Source: Plantago major | Lineage: Eukaryota; Streptophyta; Magnoliopsida; Lamiales; Plantaginaceae | DNA: 64,000 nucleotides | Assembly: GCA_026545765.1 (NCBI GenBank) | Contig: JAIFAC010000480.1 | Coordinates: forward strand, 1-64,000 | Direction: 5' to 3' | Part shown: positions 37,740 through 49,316 of the stretch, in pieces | Layout of the letters: the number at the start of each line of letters is the position of its first letter | Numbering within the stretch: the stretch's first letter is position 1 | The notes under the pieces: model-generated | Told to the model about the DNA's origin: nothing | Databases searched by the model: none | What the model saw: only the letters and a program-made list of their open reading frames with translations | Translations under genes and position numbers: made by a program

Positions 37740-39780
37740 CATACTCCTCCGAGCAACCATCAGACTGACCCGAGAACTTCACCCCATGCTCAGTCAGATA
37801 CATTTCACACATCGTGACCCTCTCTTGATAGTAACTTCCGAGCTCCCCCCTACCTATGGCCTTCAAATGTAATGCCCGCCATTCAAAATCAATTGATGAT
37901 CTTCATTCGCTTAACCGCATGCGCCTCGCCTTTTTCATTCTCCTTAATAGCGAAGCCGCCCATTCAAGCTTAGCGGCTTTAGCCGCCTCAATCTCAGCCA
38001 AAGCCAGCTCCCCCTTGACCTTAGCTAACTCTTCAAGTGCTTCATTCTTGCCTTGGCAATAGCGTAACGCTTCGCCCTCAAGTCGAACCTTCTCCCTCCT
38101 AAGTACCGCAATAGAGTGCTCACTGATCCGATGCTTCCTCGTAATAGAAGCTAACTCCGCCTCCAGCAGCTGCACGGCCTTGCCCATGTACCCTATAGCG
38201 CTCAAGGCCTACAAGGCAAACATCAATTATTCATACTTTGATCTAAGCACATAAACGATAAAGAGAAATGCTAGAGGGTGGCGGAGACTACCTTGACAAT
38301 TTGGTCGAGAGCATAATCCGTCAAAGGAGTCACTCCGTCTCTCACCAACTGATCAAGGTTGCCATCGTTAACACCCTTCCAGAATTCAAAGTTATTGCGC
38401 CAAATTCACAAGAGAGAGTAGCTCCATCAACCTCAAAGTCGACAAATGAAGGATCACACCCACTTCTCCACGCACCGCCATAGATGGTGAGCTCACACCC
38501 TGCCCAGCCAAGGAGGAAACAGAAGTAGTCCTGGCAAGACTATGCGAAGCTCCAACCGGGATGCCTGGCAGAACACCGGACGATTCGCTCGAGTACTTGG
38601 AAGGCATCCTCCACAAGATTCGACGAGTTATTAGGTGGGTCATTAGAAGATCGCCTCGACTCCAAGAGTTCAAACCTCGGCTTCTTTGCATACCGCCTCA
38701 ACAAGTCGCCCACTTTCTCAATCGAGCACACCGACTTCATCATTTTCATCGCCTCGCTATTCTCGACAAAGATACTCATCTCCATTTCGTCTGCATACCT
38801 AGATGAAAGAAAAGCATTGTCAGAACTAGTTATCTCAAAACGTATCCTATCGACATGACTAATCTAAGGATGTCATTACCTCCAAATGATTGGATAACGG
38901 CACGCCACATGCTACATGCCTTCAACGAAGAGGTGGTCGATCGATCTGGTCATACTAGAAGCATTTCTTATTGCTTGAACCACCACGTCCCCGTCATCTA
39001 GCATATCCTTCCTTACATGGTCTCAGAAGAAAGAGTGTTCAAAGTTCAATCCAATATGAAAAGTGCAAAGAAGAGGTAAAACAATCACACTAAATAGCAA
39101 AGAGTTGAACTTACCAAAAGGCTTCCACGATATCGAACCCTTACCAAGTCTCGCTGCTCAAACACGTGTTTCACCGCCACCAGAAATACCTTTCCTTCCA
39201 AGTCGATTTATCGGACGCTACAATACGTAACGAGCCGTCGACACTGGCCTCGAGTTGGTCTCGAACCCGACCTTTATCCGATGAGACTTCCTTCACTGTG
39301 TAAAAGTGGCAAAAGGTGTCGATGACATCCGAATATTCATGACCTCACTCAAGACTTGCATTCCAAGAATAACCCGCCAAGCATTGGATCACCGACCAGT
39401 GCAACCCGAGATAGCTAAGTACGCCGCCCACAAACTTGGGGAGTGGAGTCGAGTCCCATCTTCAAGGCAACTTCATACAAGGCACCATCCCGGATGTCCT
39501 ACCGCCCGTCTGCCGAGGAGTCGAGACTCAGACTCTGGGATCCCATAGAGATCCCTCATGTGACAAGTTCGCCTCACTAAGAACCGAGGCCACGCCACGG
39601 ATAGGATGCCAAGAGGTCACCCATGGCGACAAAGACCCGCCGTAAGTCCCGCCACAACCCCAAATGACCGAGAATACACAATCAACTTGCTCGGTGCCTT
39701 CCATGATCCACCGTGTCAAGTTCAAACAAGAAAGCCTCACCCAAAAATCCATGAAAAGCATCAACTCGTAACATAAAAAT
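37740..39780 (-). other. Antisense coding region (aORF-like) in the inner element's 3' region
   Basis: Opposite to gag-pol, between integrase and the 3' LTR. The 3'-proximal part (37903-38205) codes a charged heptad-rich stretch (LLEAELASITRKHRISEH, ELAKVKGELALAEIEAAKAA), probably a coiled coil. The upstream part (39300-39450) carries NAWRVILGMQVLSEVMNI-like wording, reminiscent of the 'putative gypsy type transposon' domain. Antisense extra ORFs at this place are known for Tat-lineage elements. Broken; assignment by resemblance only. Confidence 0.6.
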
Positions 39781-40597
39781 ACAAGTTTACGACGCTAAGA
39801 CCTCAATCAGCACACTTCCAGCTAGAATTGATTCCTAGCATGTAAAACACATTATCCATCAACTAAATCCAGTCCAACGTCATCAATATACATGCCAAGT
39901 AAGCTATCAACCTAGCTAGTTCTACAACAATCTATCAACATATCCATTTGCAATCAAAGCATTACAACATGAGTATTTCCAAAGAGCAAGACTAAAATAT
40001 CCATAGACATATCCATTCACAAAATAGTATAACATCACAAAATTCTATATCCAATCGATTTCACCGAACACTGGTCGATACAAAAAGCGACATGCATATG
40101 TCTCTACGACACCACTTCAAAGCAAACAGGATCCACCAATACGAATTACAACAAATCAAATCCTACAAGCACAAAACCAAACATAGACTCAAAAATTTCA
40201 TGCGAACCACACTGACAAAATTAACCCTACATGAACCGTCTATCCAAAGTGCGGGTCTCAATTCCAAATACATGGCTCACTGTATAATATATTTCTTATA
40301 CAACTTGTCCACAATTCAAGGAATTGACATAGGTCAAAAATGTCGTAGCCAAAGTATACCATATGCTTTCTAAAAATGCTGACTGGAATAGAAACGGAAC
40401 TATTTATTCCTCTACTATGGCTTTGGCCCTTCAATCATTATAATTCATCCAATTAGCATATCCAATTAGCATACAACCCAACTTATCTCCAAACAAAAAA
40501 TAATAATAAGCAGAGACATACAAAAATAAAATCCAACAAGAAATGGTCTCCTAGAGATCCAAAGATCCTAAAAAAAAAAATGCAGTGAACAAGAAAC

Positions 40598-40935
40598 GGA
40601 AGATGAACAAGATTAAGATACGCCGTCTTCTTCCCCGCTCTGTTTACCTACCGGAAAAGCTCGAACTCCAGTTGAATTTCTTGTCTTCAACTCGCCAGAT
40701 CCACACCGACTCTTCCGCCCACCGTCACTCTCCGCGCCTGCAAGCCTCCCCTGCTCAAAATAATGAGAAGGAGATATGCTAATTTCTCTTTCGGATTGAG
40801 GGGATAAGATGATTGACGTGTTAGGAATGTGAAAAATGAAAAAAATGGTGATGAAGAGATGAAGAAGAAGAAATGGTGATGGAGAGAAGAAGAAGAAGAA
40901 GAAGAAGAAGAAGAAGAAGAAGAAGAAGAAAATAG
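40598..40935. repeat. Leader-like block and (GAA)n run in the inner element
   Basis: About 15 GAA units at roughly 40886-40931 sit upstream (on the - strand) of the antisense coding region, as pyrimidine-rich leaders often do. A role as its promoter or leader is inference. Confidence 0.4.
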
Positions 40936-41162
40936 TGATTTAGAAAAGAAGAAGAAGACGATGATGGAGAAGAAGAAAATGGGTCTGTGTGTTGTGATCC
41001 CAAACTCAACTCAAAATTACTCCAATTCGGGCAAAGCATAGGTGCTCCGGGCAAGTCATCCTCCAATTCGGGCAAGGTAGACATTAATTCGGGCAAGGCA
41101 TACACCACTCCAATTCGGGCAAGCCATACTTCATTTCGGGCAAGCCATACTTCATTTCGGGC

Positions 41163-41996
41163 AAGTCGTCTATTTTCTGTCAGCAAGTTTCCATCTCGCT
41201 AGATAGACTAAGTTGCCCACCTTGAAATTTTCTGTCAGCAAGTTTCCATCTTGTTAGATGGATTAAGTTGCCCACTTCAAAATTTTCTGTCAGCAAGTTT
41301 CCATCTTGCTAGATGGATTAAGTTGCCCACTTCAAAATTTTCTGTCAGCAAGTTTCCATCTTGCTAGATGGACTAAGTTGTCCACCTTGAAATTTTCTGT
41401 CAGCAAATTTCCATCTTGCCAGACGGACTAAGTTGTCCACCTTGAAATTTTCTGTCAGCAAATTTCCATCTTGCTTAGACGGACTAAGTTGTCCACCTTG
41501 AAATTTTCTGTCAGCAAGTTTCCATCTTGCTAAATGGATTAAGTTGCCCACTTCAAAATTTTCTGTCAGCAAATTTCCATTTTGCCAGACGGACTAAGTT
41601 GTCCACCTTGAAATTTTCTGCCAGCAAATTTCCATCTTGCCAGACGGACTAAGTTGTCCACCTTGAAAATTTCTAGCAGCAAGTTTCCATCTTGCTAGAT
41701 GGACTAAGTTGTCCACCTCAAAATTTTCTGTCAGCAAATTTCCATCTTGCTAGATGGACTAAATTGCCCACCTTGAAATTTTCTGTCAGCAAGTTTCCAT
41801 CTTGCTAGATGGATTAAGTTGCCCACTTCGAAATTTTTCACAAGAATTTCCATTTTGCTAGATGGACTAAGTTGCTCACCTTGAAATTTTCTGTCAGCAA
41901 ATTTTCATCTTGCTAGATGGACTAAGTTGCTCACCTTGAAATTTTCTGTCAGCAAATTTCCATCTTGCTAGATAGACTAAACTGCCCATCTCGAAA
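41163..41996. repeat. 55-bp tandem array, about 14-15 copies
   Basis: The unit TTTTCTGTCAGCAAGTTTCC, then ATCTTGCTAGATGGACTAAG, then TTGYCCACCTTGAAA repeats head to tail just upstream of the 3' LTR of the inner element. Units differ at a few sites (TTGCCAGACGG vs TTGCTAGATGG; ACTTCAAAA vs ACCTTGAAA), in patterns suggesting higher-order blocks. Confidence 0.92.
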
Positions 41997-42298
41997 ATTT
42001 CAATCCATAAACGCCCATCATGCTAGGTTGGATTTTTACAACCGAGAACACCTGTCAGTAAGCTTCTGCATTGCAAGTTTGATGACTTGCTCTGCCAAGC
42101 TAACCACTAGATCACTACGAGTGACATCCACACCTCTATCCAATCGCTCTCCCTATCAATGAGGTCATCATTTGTTATCCCGATATACTTACGGGGAAAC
42201 TGATACCTTTGATGGAGCAAAATATCATTGGCCTACGATCTGGCGCGCATCACTCTTTTAGGCATAATTTCTACTCCGACCAAACATTCGACTCGAAG

Positions 42299-42312
42299 AG
42301 TGGGGGACAAAC
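42299..42312 (+). other. Polypurine tract of the inner element
   Basis: AGTGGGGGACAAAC directly precedes the 3' LTR start TGCATTGG. The outer copy has the same tract (GAGTGAGGGACAAAC) before its 3' LTR. Confidence 0.75.
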
Positions 42313-43230
42313 TGCATTGGCCAAAATTCGCTCTTGTCAACTAGACTAACAGATCGATCCATCAAGGCTACGGCCCAACCCATTATCCATTAATGAGTCC
42401 GCCTTGACTTCATACGTGAGTTGGACTCCAAAGGCCAGTTAGCAAGCCCACCTAGCTGAGTCATCCATGCAGCCAATCAGCCCGCATGCCACCTGACTAG
42501 CTCACACCTTGCCAACCCTCCAGCTGGTTGACAAGCTAGCTAGCTCGCCTAGCTCGCCTAACCTTCAGATGACTAACTCACAACAAGACCGACTAACAGA
42601 CTAACTAACTCCAATAGTCAATCGACTTAGTCCATCAGTAAGCAACCGACTTACGTCCACTCTCCTAACTACTTGAGACACGGTCTAATCCGTTCCAACG
42701 ACCTACCCGAGATTTGCGGGCAGACTCCAACGATGGGTGGGTTATATAGAGAAGGCTGAGGAGATGGAGAGACCATTGCATTCTAACGGCGAAAAACCCT
42801 AGCAATCAGTCTCTCACGCCTCCATCTCTCTCGAGCTCTCTGATCAACATCAGCCGTCACCTACCATCATCCACCATCGCTCATTACCATCCATCATCAA
42901 CCTTCAACCATCCGCCATCATCCATCTCTGTCAGACAACTGTCAGCTAGCTCCTTCCCGTAAGGTCAGCTAGTCCACTGCCGGTGTTTGTCCACCACGTA
43001 GCCGAACTGACTCAACCAACAGGATAAGTCGACGCTTGCCACCATCTCTCCCTCTCTATCTCTTTCATTTGATTACTCCTTCTATCAGTCATCTAACTTG
43101 AGCGTTGAGTCCTTCGGTCGGCACCACACCGTGTCACCTCGAATCTCACGCCTCTATTTGCTATTGTTGCAGTCGTTGCTGCCCCCAATCTCTAACCTTA
43201 ATTTCAATTGTAGATTTCTGAGCGTCTACA
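42313..43230 (+). repeat. 3' LTR of the inner element
   Basis: Collinear with 29714-30617 and ends GAGCGTCTACA. It abuts the interrupted integrase of the outer element at 43231. Confidence 0.9.
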
Positions 43231-44319
43231 GTATGCGTATGTTCTTGCCGAAGTGTTGTGCAGCCTTCTGTTGGTAGGCGGCGCTCATGATCATGGATCT
43301 TTCCTTGAGTTCGTCAACCAAGTCAAACTCGTGTGCCAATTATGCATCGTTGGTCTGCTCGTTAGCCATTTTGTATCTTGTTGTGGGTAGTCCCACTTCT
43401 ATAGGTATGACTTCTTCGGTCCCATAGACCATGCTGAACGGTGTTTCTCTAGTTAGAGTTTGTGGTGTGGTTCGGTAAGACCAAATGACGCCTGGGAGTT
43501 CGTTGGCCCATGCTCCTTTTGCTTGTTTCAACCGTTTTTTGAGAGTGTTCATGATGGTCTTGTTGGTAAACTCCGCTTGCTTGCTTGAGGATAGCGTGGA
43601 GTTGAGAATGTAAGCTTGATTCCCATTCCTTGCGTAAATCTTGAAACTCATAGCTTATGAATCGGGAACCATTGTCACGATTTAGTAGGGACTCGTGATT
43701 GCAAATCACATGTTTCCAAATTAAATTTTTTACCTCTGTGTCACGGACTTGCTTGAAGGCTTCTGCTTCCACCCACTTGGTGAAGTAGTCGGTGATCGCC
43801 AAAGATGTATACTGCTGCCTGCTCAAGAGGTAGTTTTCCTACTATGTCCATCCCCCATTTCATAAAAGGCCAGGGAGCAATGGATGCGTGTAGCTTTTCT
43901 AGTGGGAAATGGTTGATTTGTGAGTGTCTTTGGCATGTGTCACATCTTCTCACAAAGTTTATGGCATCAGCCCTCATAGTTGGCCAGTAGTACCCTGTTG
44001 TGAGTGCTCGGTGGGCAAGGCTTCTGGCTCCAAAGTGGTTGCCACATTCTCCTGCATGCAACTCAGTCAGAACTTGTCTGGCTTCATTATTAGTTACGCA
44101 CCTGAGTAGGGGTCCTGAATAGGATCTCCTATAGAGTAGTCCGTCGAGGAGCGTGAAGCGGGCTGACTTTGCCTTCACCTCCTTGCCTTGCTTTTGTCTT
44201 CCGGAAGTTCTTCGCTCGACAAGTATAATGCTATCGAGTCGCCCAACTGTTCGCCAGGATTTCAACCACCGTTCGTCAAGGTTCACCTTCCATGTTGCGC
44301 CATTGTACATACACCACAT
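43231..44319 (-). other. Integrase region of the outer element (main part)
   Basis: On the - strand: the zinc-binding HHCC part (HAGECGNHFGARSLAHRA, FVRRCDTCQRH), then the core with PWPFMKWGMDIVGKLP and WVEAEAFKQV and a NDNGS-like site, then VYGTEEVIPIEVGLPT. It stops at the inner element border and resumes at 29713. Broken fossil. Confidence 0.88.
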
Positions 44320-44397
44320 GAATAGTCATTGGCACCGTGGTATGGATGGTCGCTCCTAGGTTGGCAAGGGCGTCATGGTCGTTGTCCATCCTCGTAC

Positions 44398-44727
44398 TTA
44401 TGAAATAGAAAACCCCTCGAAGGAGGACTGCAACTCTTTGTCTAGCTTAAGATAAGCAGCCATCTTGGTATCCCTGGTTTGATATGCGCCATGCAATTGG
44501 TTAACTACTAATTGTGAGTCCGACTGAACCTGAAGATTTTTTATGCCCATGTCACGAGCCAGGTTGAGGCCAGCTATAAGCGCCTCATATTCAGACTCAT
44601 TGTTGGTTACTTTGAATCCACATCGGATGGCTCTTTGGATTGTGTCTCCTTCTAGTGAGGTAAGGACTATGCCAAGTTCACTTCCTTTGGTGTTACTGGA
44701 GCCATCGACTGAAAGCTTCCACTGCAA
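44398..44727 (-). other. Second (archaeal-type) RNase H of the outer element
   Basis: LSVDGSSNTKGSELGIVLTS, NNESEYEALIAGLNLARDMG and QSDSQLVVNQLHGAYQTRD: a well-preserved archaeal-type RNase H domain, diagnostic of the Tat lineage. Confidence 0.9.
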
Positions 44728-46160
44728 AGTTGTCCTTCTCCTGCAAACAAAACAATTCCTTTTCTGCTTGACCTAATTCAGTTGGAGTGAAGTCCGCTAT
44801 GAAGTCTGCAAGTGCTTGTGACTTGATGGCCGTGTGGGGTTGGAAGGAAACATCATACTCGCTGAGTTCAACCGCCCATTTTGAAATTCTACCAGAGACC
44901 TCGGGCTTGTGTAAGACATTGCGGAGTGGAAAGCTGGTGAGAACTTTGATTGAGTGGCATTGAAAGTAAGGGAGTATCTTCCTTGCAGTAGCTATAAAGG
45001 TAAGGGCTAGCTTCTCCAAATGGTTTCACCGAAGTCTCAAGGCCCAAGAGGGACTTGCTCACATAGTAGATCGAGCCGGTTTCCATCTTCTTCTCGACTA
45101 GGATGCCGCCAATCAGGTTTGAGACTAAGGTAAATGAATAGAGTCTCTCCAACCTTGGGATTCGAGAGTACTGGAGATGTGGTGACGTAACGCTTGATTT
45201 GTTGCAAGGCGTCCTCACACTCGTCTGTCCACTGGAAGTCTTTGCTCTTCCGTAGAGTGTCAAAGAATGGTCTACACTTCTCGAAAGACTTGGGTATGAA
45301 TTTGTTGAGGGCTGCTAGCCTCCCTCTCTGTGTGACCAAGTTCCCAAGGAATTTCCCAGAGGAGACTCCAAATGAGCACTTGGTTGGATTCGGCTTCATG
45401 TTGTACCATGAGAACGAGAAGGCTCATGAGGTGGTCTAGGTGTGGTCGGCGACCAATGACTTGACCAAAGATGTCGTCGATGTACACCTCCATGGTGTCC
45501 CCCAGCATGCTGGCGAACATGCGGTTGACCAAGCGCTGGTAAGTGGCTCCTACATTCTTGAGTCCAAAGGGCATGGCCTTATAACAAAATGTCCCCCCTT
45601 TCTGTGATTTAAGGCTTTTCTTGATCTTCGTGGTGCATTAGTATCCGTCAGATCTCGAGAAGGTATCCATAAAGCTTAGAAGCTCATGTCATGTTGTAGC
45701 ATCCACTACATAAACGTAGGGTCTATGTGTGGAAGTGGGAAAGAATCCTTTATGGGCATACTTTGTTAAGGTTAGTGAAGTCGATGCACACTCGCCACTT
45801 GTCATTCTTCTTCTTTACTACCACAACTTTGGCTAACCAGTCTGGGTAGTGTACTTCGCGGACTGACCCGATGTCCAACAGCTTCTGGACTTCTTCATTG
45901 ATAACCTTGTTTCACTCTGGAGCGAACTTCCTACGTTTCAGTCTGACTGGTGGGTAGTCTGGGTCCACTTCAAGCCTGTGAGTGATCACTTCCGGGTCGA
46001 CTCCTGTCATGTTTGCGTGCGACCAAGCAAAGCAGTCATGGTGAACTTTGAGAAATGTGATTAGTTGCTCCCTTAGCTCTGGTCTCAACCTTGCCCAAAT
46101 CTGAACTTTGTGGTCTGGATGGTCTGGGTGAATCTGAACTTCATCGAGCTCTTTCATCCC
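44728..46160 (-). other. Reverse transcriptase and RNase H region of the outer element
   Basis: RT wording EVDPDYPPVRLKRRKFAPE and MPFGLKNVGATYQRLVNRMF and the thumb/connection part, followed by RNase H with GRISKWAVELSEYDVSFQPH. Same order as in the inner copy. Broken fossil. Confidence 0.88.
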
Positions 46161-46452
46161 TGGCTGGTCTGGGTTGACTAGGGGGTTGAGTTGTTGTGAT
46201 TTCTATAAGTCGACTGCCTTCGGCTTCAAGGCTTCCATGTAACATGTCCTCGCATCACGCTGCTGGCCAAAAATTTCCTTCACCCCCACTTGGTAAGGAA
46301 GCGAATCACCTGATGGTAGGTTGACGGTACTGCTTTCATCTCATGAATCCATGGCCTACCAAGGATGGCATTGTAGCTTGACCGCCTCACAATCAGAACT
46401 TCATCAGTAGTCGACGCTTTCGCATAGACAGAAGGGTAACACTACCAACTGT

Positions 46453-46740
46453 TTACTTCCTTTCTCCACTGAAGCCATATAGAGTTGTCGGCTGGCGAAG
46501 GATGGTAGTCTCATCTATGCCCATTTCTGTCAGAGCATCTGGGAAAATGATGTTAGCAGAGCTCCCATTGTCAATGAGATCTCTCTTCGTAAAACAGTTT
46601 GCAATAAGAATAGAAATATCTAAAGCATCATCATGAGGACTGATTAGTTGCTTAGACTCTTGGTCTGAGAAGCTAATATTCAAGTCAGACGAAGCGGTGT
46701 CTAATGCTCTACGAGCATTAAACTCAGGCTTTACCATTTA
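46453..46740 (-). other. Aspartic protease region of the outer element
   Basis: LIDNGSSANIIFPDAL is the D-x-G-S-S active-site motif of retroelement proteases. Confidence 0.8.
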
Positions 46741-46899
46741 CCTATTGTGGCTTTTTGTCGCAGAGTATGAGACACCATTGATCTCTGACCCCCCAGAGAT
46801 GACGTTGAATCCTTATCGTCCGAGGGGCTCAGTGGATCGCCGACCGGGCTAGGTCTTCTTACCTTTGTCAGAGAGGTCCTCCGTCAAGTGTCCTCTCTT

Positions 46900-48278
46900 C
46901 AGAAGCTCGGCTACCTCCAATCGGAGAGAGATGCACTCTGCAGTTGCATGCCCATGGTCTTCTGTCCTTCTTTGTTGTCGGATCGAGGGCAAGGTGGATT
47001 CACAATAGGTCCATGCCTTCTCTCAGTTGGGTATGGCCTAGCACGGTAGTCTGGAGTCCTTCGTTCAACTAGTATGTCAGGTTTGGGCTCCCTACGACCA
47101 CTTTGGCTTGACATGTAAGGTCTGTTTGCATTATCCTCCTCCCATTTGATCTGGGCCCATGCTTTGGCAAGCACGTCTTCCATTGTTCTGCAGGGGTACA
47201 TGGTCAGCTCCTTGTACAATCCCGAGGTTGGTGGCAACTCTTTACAGAAGGCATTGACAGCAGTGTCCTTGTTGCAGTTGGACATTGACATTTTCTCCTT
47301 GTTAAATCTTGCGACGTACTCCATGAGAGATTCGTTAGGTCTTTGCCGGACGCTATACAAGTCGTCCGACAGTTTCAAAAGCTTGCGACTACTTGCGAAT
47401 TGTTCCACAAAGCAGTCGACTAGTTGTGCAAAAGAAGAAATGAAATTGTTGGGTAAGTTGGTATACCATTGTAGGGCTGGTCCGATCAGACTGGAACCAA
47501 ACCCTTTGCACATGCCTCACGGAGATCCCTAGGGATGGCTATGGTGAACATCCTCTGCTTGTACTGTGAGACATGGTCATCTGGGTCTGCCGTTCCATCA
47601 TAGAGCTTCATGCTTGGGAAGGTGAACTTGGTTGGCATCTCCACCAATGCTATAGCATCGCGAAGGAGAATCAAAGAAGTCATTGGGTAAGCTCTTCTTG
47701 ATCGACGCTGGAACTCCAGGGATCCTTTGGATCATCTCCTCCAAGCTCACTAGTTTGGAAGCTAATTCCTCATTACTACTCACTTGACCTACATAGAGGG
47801 TTAGCAAGTTATCTACCTGACTTATGTTTTGATGGTGTTGTTGTGTTGATTCGTCAGGCATCCTCGGGTTAACCCCCTCGAATGAGACCCTCCTGCTGGT
47901 AACGCCCGGAGTGACCTCAAGGCCTGGTCTTGGCGGAACATTCGCCACTTGAGAGACTGGGGTTGTGGGAATCACCCCCTCCGTCTCTTAGAAAGTTAGG
48001 TGGCGAGCCTCAATCGTGTTGCGTAGTGGGTTCTCCACCCCAGTGACTTGAGTCAGTCGGCGAGATGAGGTCGCATCCGGTGCTGGAGTTTCCTGGTGGA
48101 CAAAGGATTCCACCTTTTCCTTCAAGACCGAGTTCTCCTGATGGACGGCACGGTTCTCATCCTCAAGGAGTCTGATCTTCTTGGCGTTCTCCTGCATCTG
48201 AGCCATCAAGGCTCTGATCTGGGCAGCGACGTTCATGTCCTCTACCTCTTCGAGGACATATTCGTCTGAGTGCGTCAT
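46900..48278 (-). other. gag region of the outer element
   Basis: Starts at an ATG at 48278 (MTHSDEYVLEEVEDMN, then the QMQENAKKIRLLEDENRAV coil), about 55 bp after the primer-binding site. The capsid core follows (MKLYDGTADPDDHVSQYKQR, ALQWYTNLPNNFISSFAQL, RQRPNESLMEYVARFN). Broken fossil. Confidence 0.88.
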
Positions 48279-48332
48279 GACGGATTGCTTAGCGTGTCGC
48301 GGCTGTTTCTACTGGATTGCCTTTTTATAGTC

Positions 48333-48352
48333 GGGCCCCACGGTGGACGCCA
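48333..48352 (-). other. Primer-binding site of the outer element
   Basis: On the - strand TTGGCGTCCACCGTGGGGCC follows the 5' LTR end, the same site as in the inner copy. Confidence 0.75.
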
Positions 48353-48355
48353 AAT

Positions 48356-49311
48356 TGTAGACGCTCAGAAATCTACAATCAAATTAGGGTTAGAAATTGG
48401 GGGGCACCAGCAACCTGCAAGGCAACAACATCAAACGAGACGTAAGGTTCCAAGGTGACACCGGTGTGGTGCTGACCGTATGGACTCCGACGCTCAAGTT
48501 AGTATGCTGGTAGAAGGTGAATAGAGTAACAGAGATAGAGTGAGAGATGGTGAAGGTCGACTTATCCTGTTCACGGTTCGGCAGAGTATGGATGGATACC
48601 GGCGAGAGGCCAGCTGAACTTGTTGGAAGAGGCTAGCTGGCGGTCCTCAGATGTTAATGGATGGATACCGGCGAGAGGCTAGCTGAACTTGTTGGAGGAA
48701 GCTAACCGGCAGTCGTCGGATAATGATGGATGATGGTGGAAGATGATAGACGGTGATAGCTAATAGTGGAGGATGGTGGGTGGTTGAGAGCGTTGATCAG
48801 ATAGCTTGAGAGAGATGGAGGCGTTCGAGTGATAGCTAGGGTTTCTCGTAGTGTGAATGAGATGCGTTCCTTCTTCCACCTGCCTTCCTATATAGACTCT
48901 CCACCCGTTAGAGTCCATCCTACCCACCTCTCCTATATTTCGGGTGAGGTAGCTGGAATCTCTTAGTGGGTTGGACCACGTCTTGGCCAGTTGGGAGAGT
49001 CGTCTGCCATCCCACTTGTTCGTTGAGCTAGCCTCCTATCTAGTCGATTGGTTGACTAGCCTTCTAACACGTTAGCTGGTTAGTCGACTGAGCCAGGAAA
49101 GCTAGCTATCTCGTCTACCAGCTGGAAGGTCAGCGAGATCGAGTTAAGTAGCCTGTGGACTACATGGTTAGGTGAGTGACTTAGCTTGGTGGGTTAGCTC
49201 ATTGACCTTTGGAATCCAATTCGCGTATAAAGCCAAAATGGACTCCTTAATGGACCATGGATTGGGCCGTAACCTTGATGGGCTAATCAAGTACGAATTT
49301 TAGCCAATACA
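48356..49311 (-). repeat. 5' LTR of the outer element
   Basis: On the + strand TGTAGACGCTCAG to TTTTAGCCAATACA. Collinear with 24292-25237. Contains a TATATAG motif near 48890 on the + strand (CTATATA read on -), a candidate LTR promoter box. Confidence 0.92.
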
Positions 49312-49316
49312 AAACT

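Larger units (their letters stand above)
29714..43230 (+). mobile_element. Inner Ty3/Gypsy LTR retrotransposon, Tat-like lineage, nested in the outer copy
   Basis: About 13.5 kb: 5' LTR (29714-30617), primer-binding site (30621-30638), gag, protease, RT, RNase H, archaeal-type RNase H, integrase (to about 35990), a 6.3-kb 3' region with tandem arrays and an antisense coding region, polypurine tract (42299-42312) and 3' LTR (42313-43230). LTRs begin TG and end GTCTACA like those of the outer copy, so both are one family. It entered the outer copy's integrase region in opposite orientation. The target duplication is not clean; GTATG on the right is only partly matched on the left. Coding parts are broken at a dozen or more places. 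It must be younger than its host element by position. Confidence 0.9.
24292..49311 (-). mobile_element. Outer Ty3/Gypsy LTR retrotransposon, Tat-like lineage, split by a nested relative
   Basis: Read on the - strand the element runs 5' LTR (48356-49311), primer-binding site, gag, protease, RT, RNase H, a second archaeal-type RNase H, integrase (to 43231). It is then interrupted by the inner element (29714-43230) and resumes with the integrase tail (29470-29713), a repeat-rich 3' region, a polypurine tract and the 3' LTR (24292-25237). An exact 5-bp target duplication AAACT flanks it (24287-24291 and 49312-49316). Two RNase H domains before integrase are the mark of the Tat lineage (Tat/Retand/Ogre). 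Own length without the insert is about 11.5 kb. Coding parts are broken at roughly ten places. The LTR pair looks over 90% alike by eye, so the insertion is fairly recent but not new. Confidence 0.9.

Noticed and set aside
40821-41186. Open frame with long leucine/serine runs
   Set aside because: Caused by the (GAA)n run in the inner retrotransposon.
41163-41996. Regularly spaced repeats taken as a CRISPR array
   Set aside because: Units are contiguous tandem copies without unique spacers and lie in a plant retrotransposon.
42313-43230. LTR at 42.3-43.2 kb as the 3' LTR of the outer element
   Set aside because: It is in + orientation, while the outer body is on the - strand; it pairs with 29714-30617.
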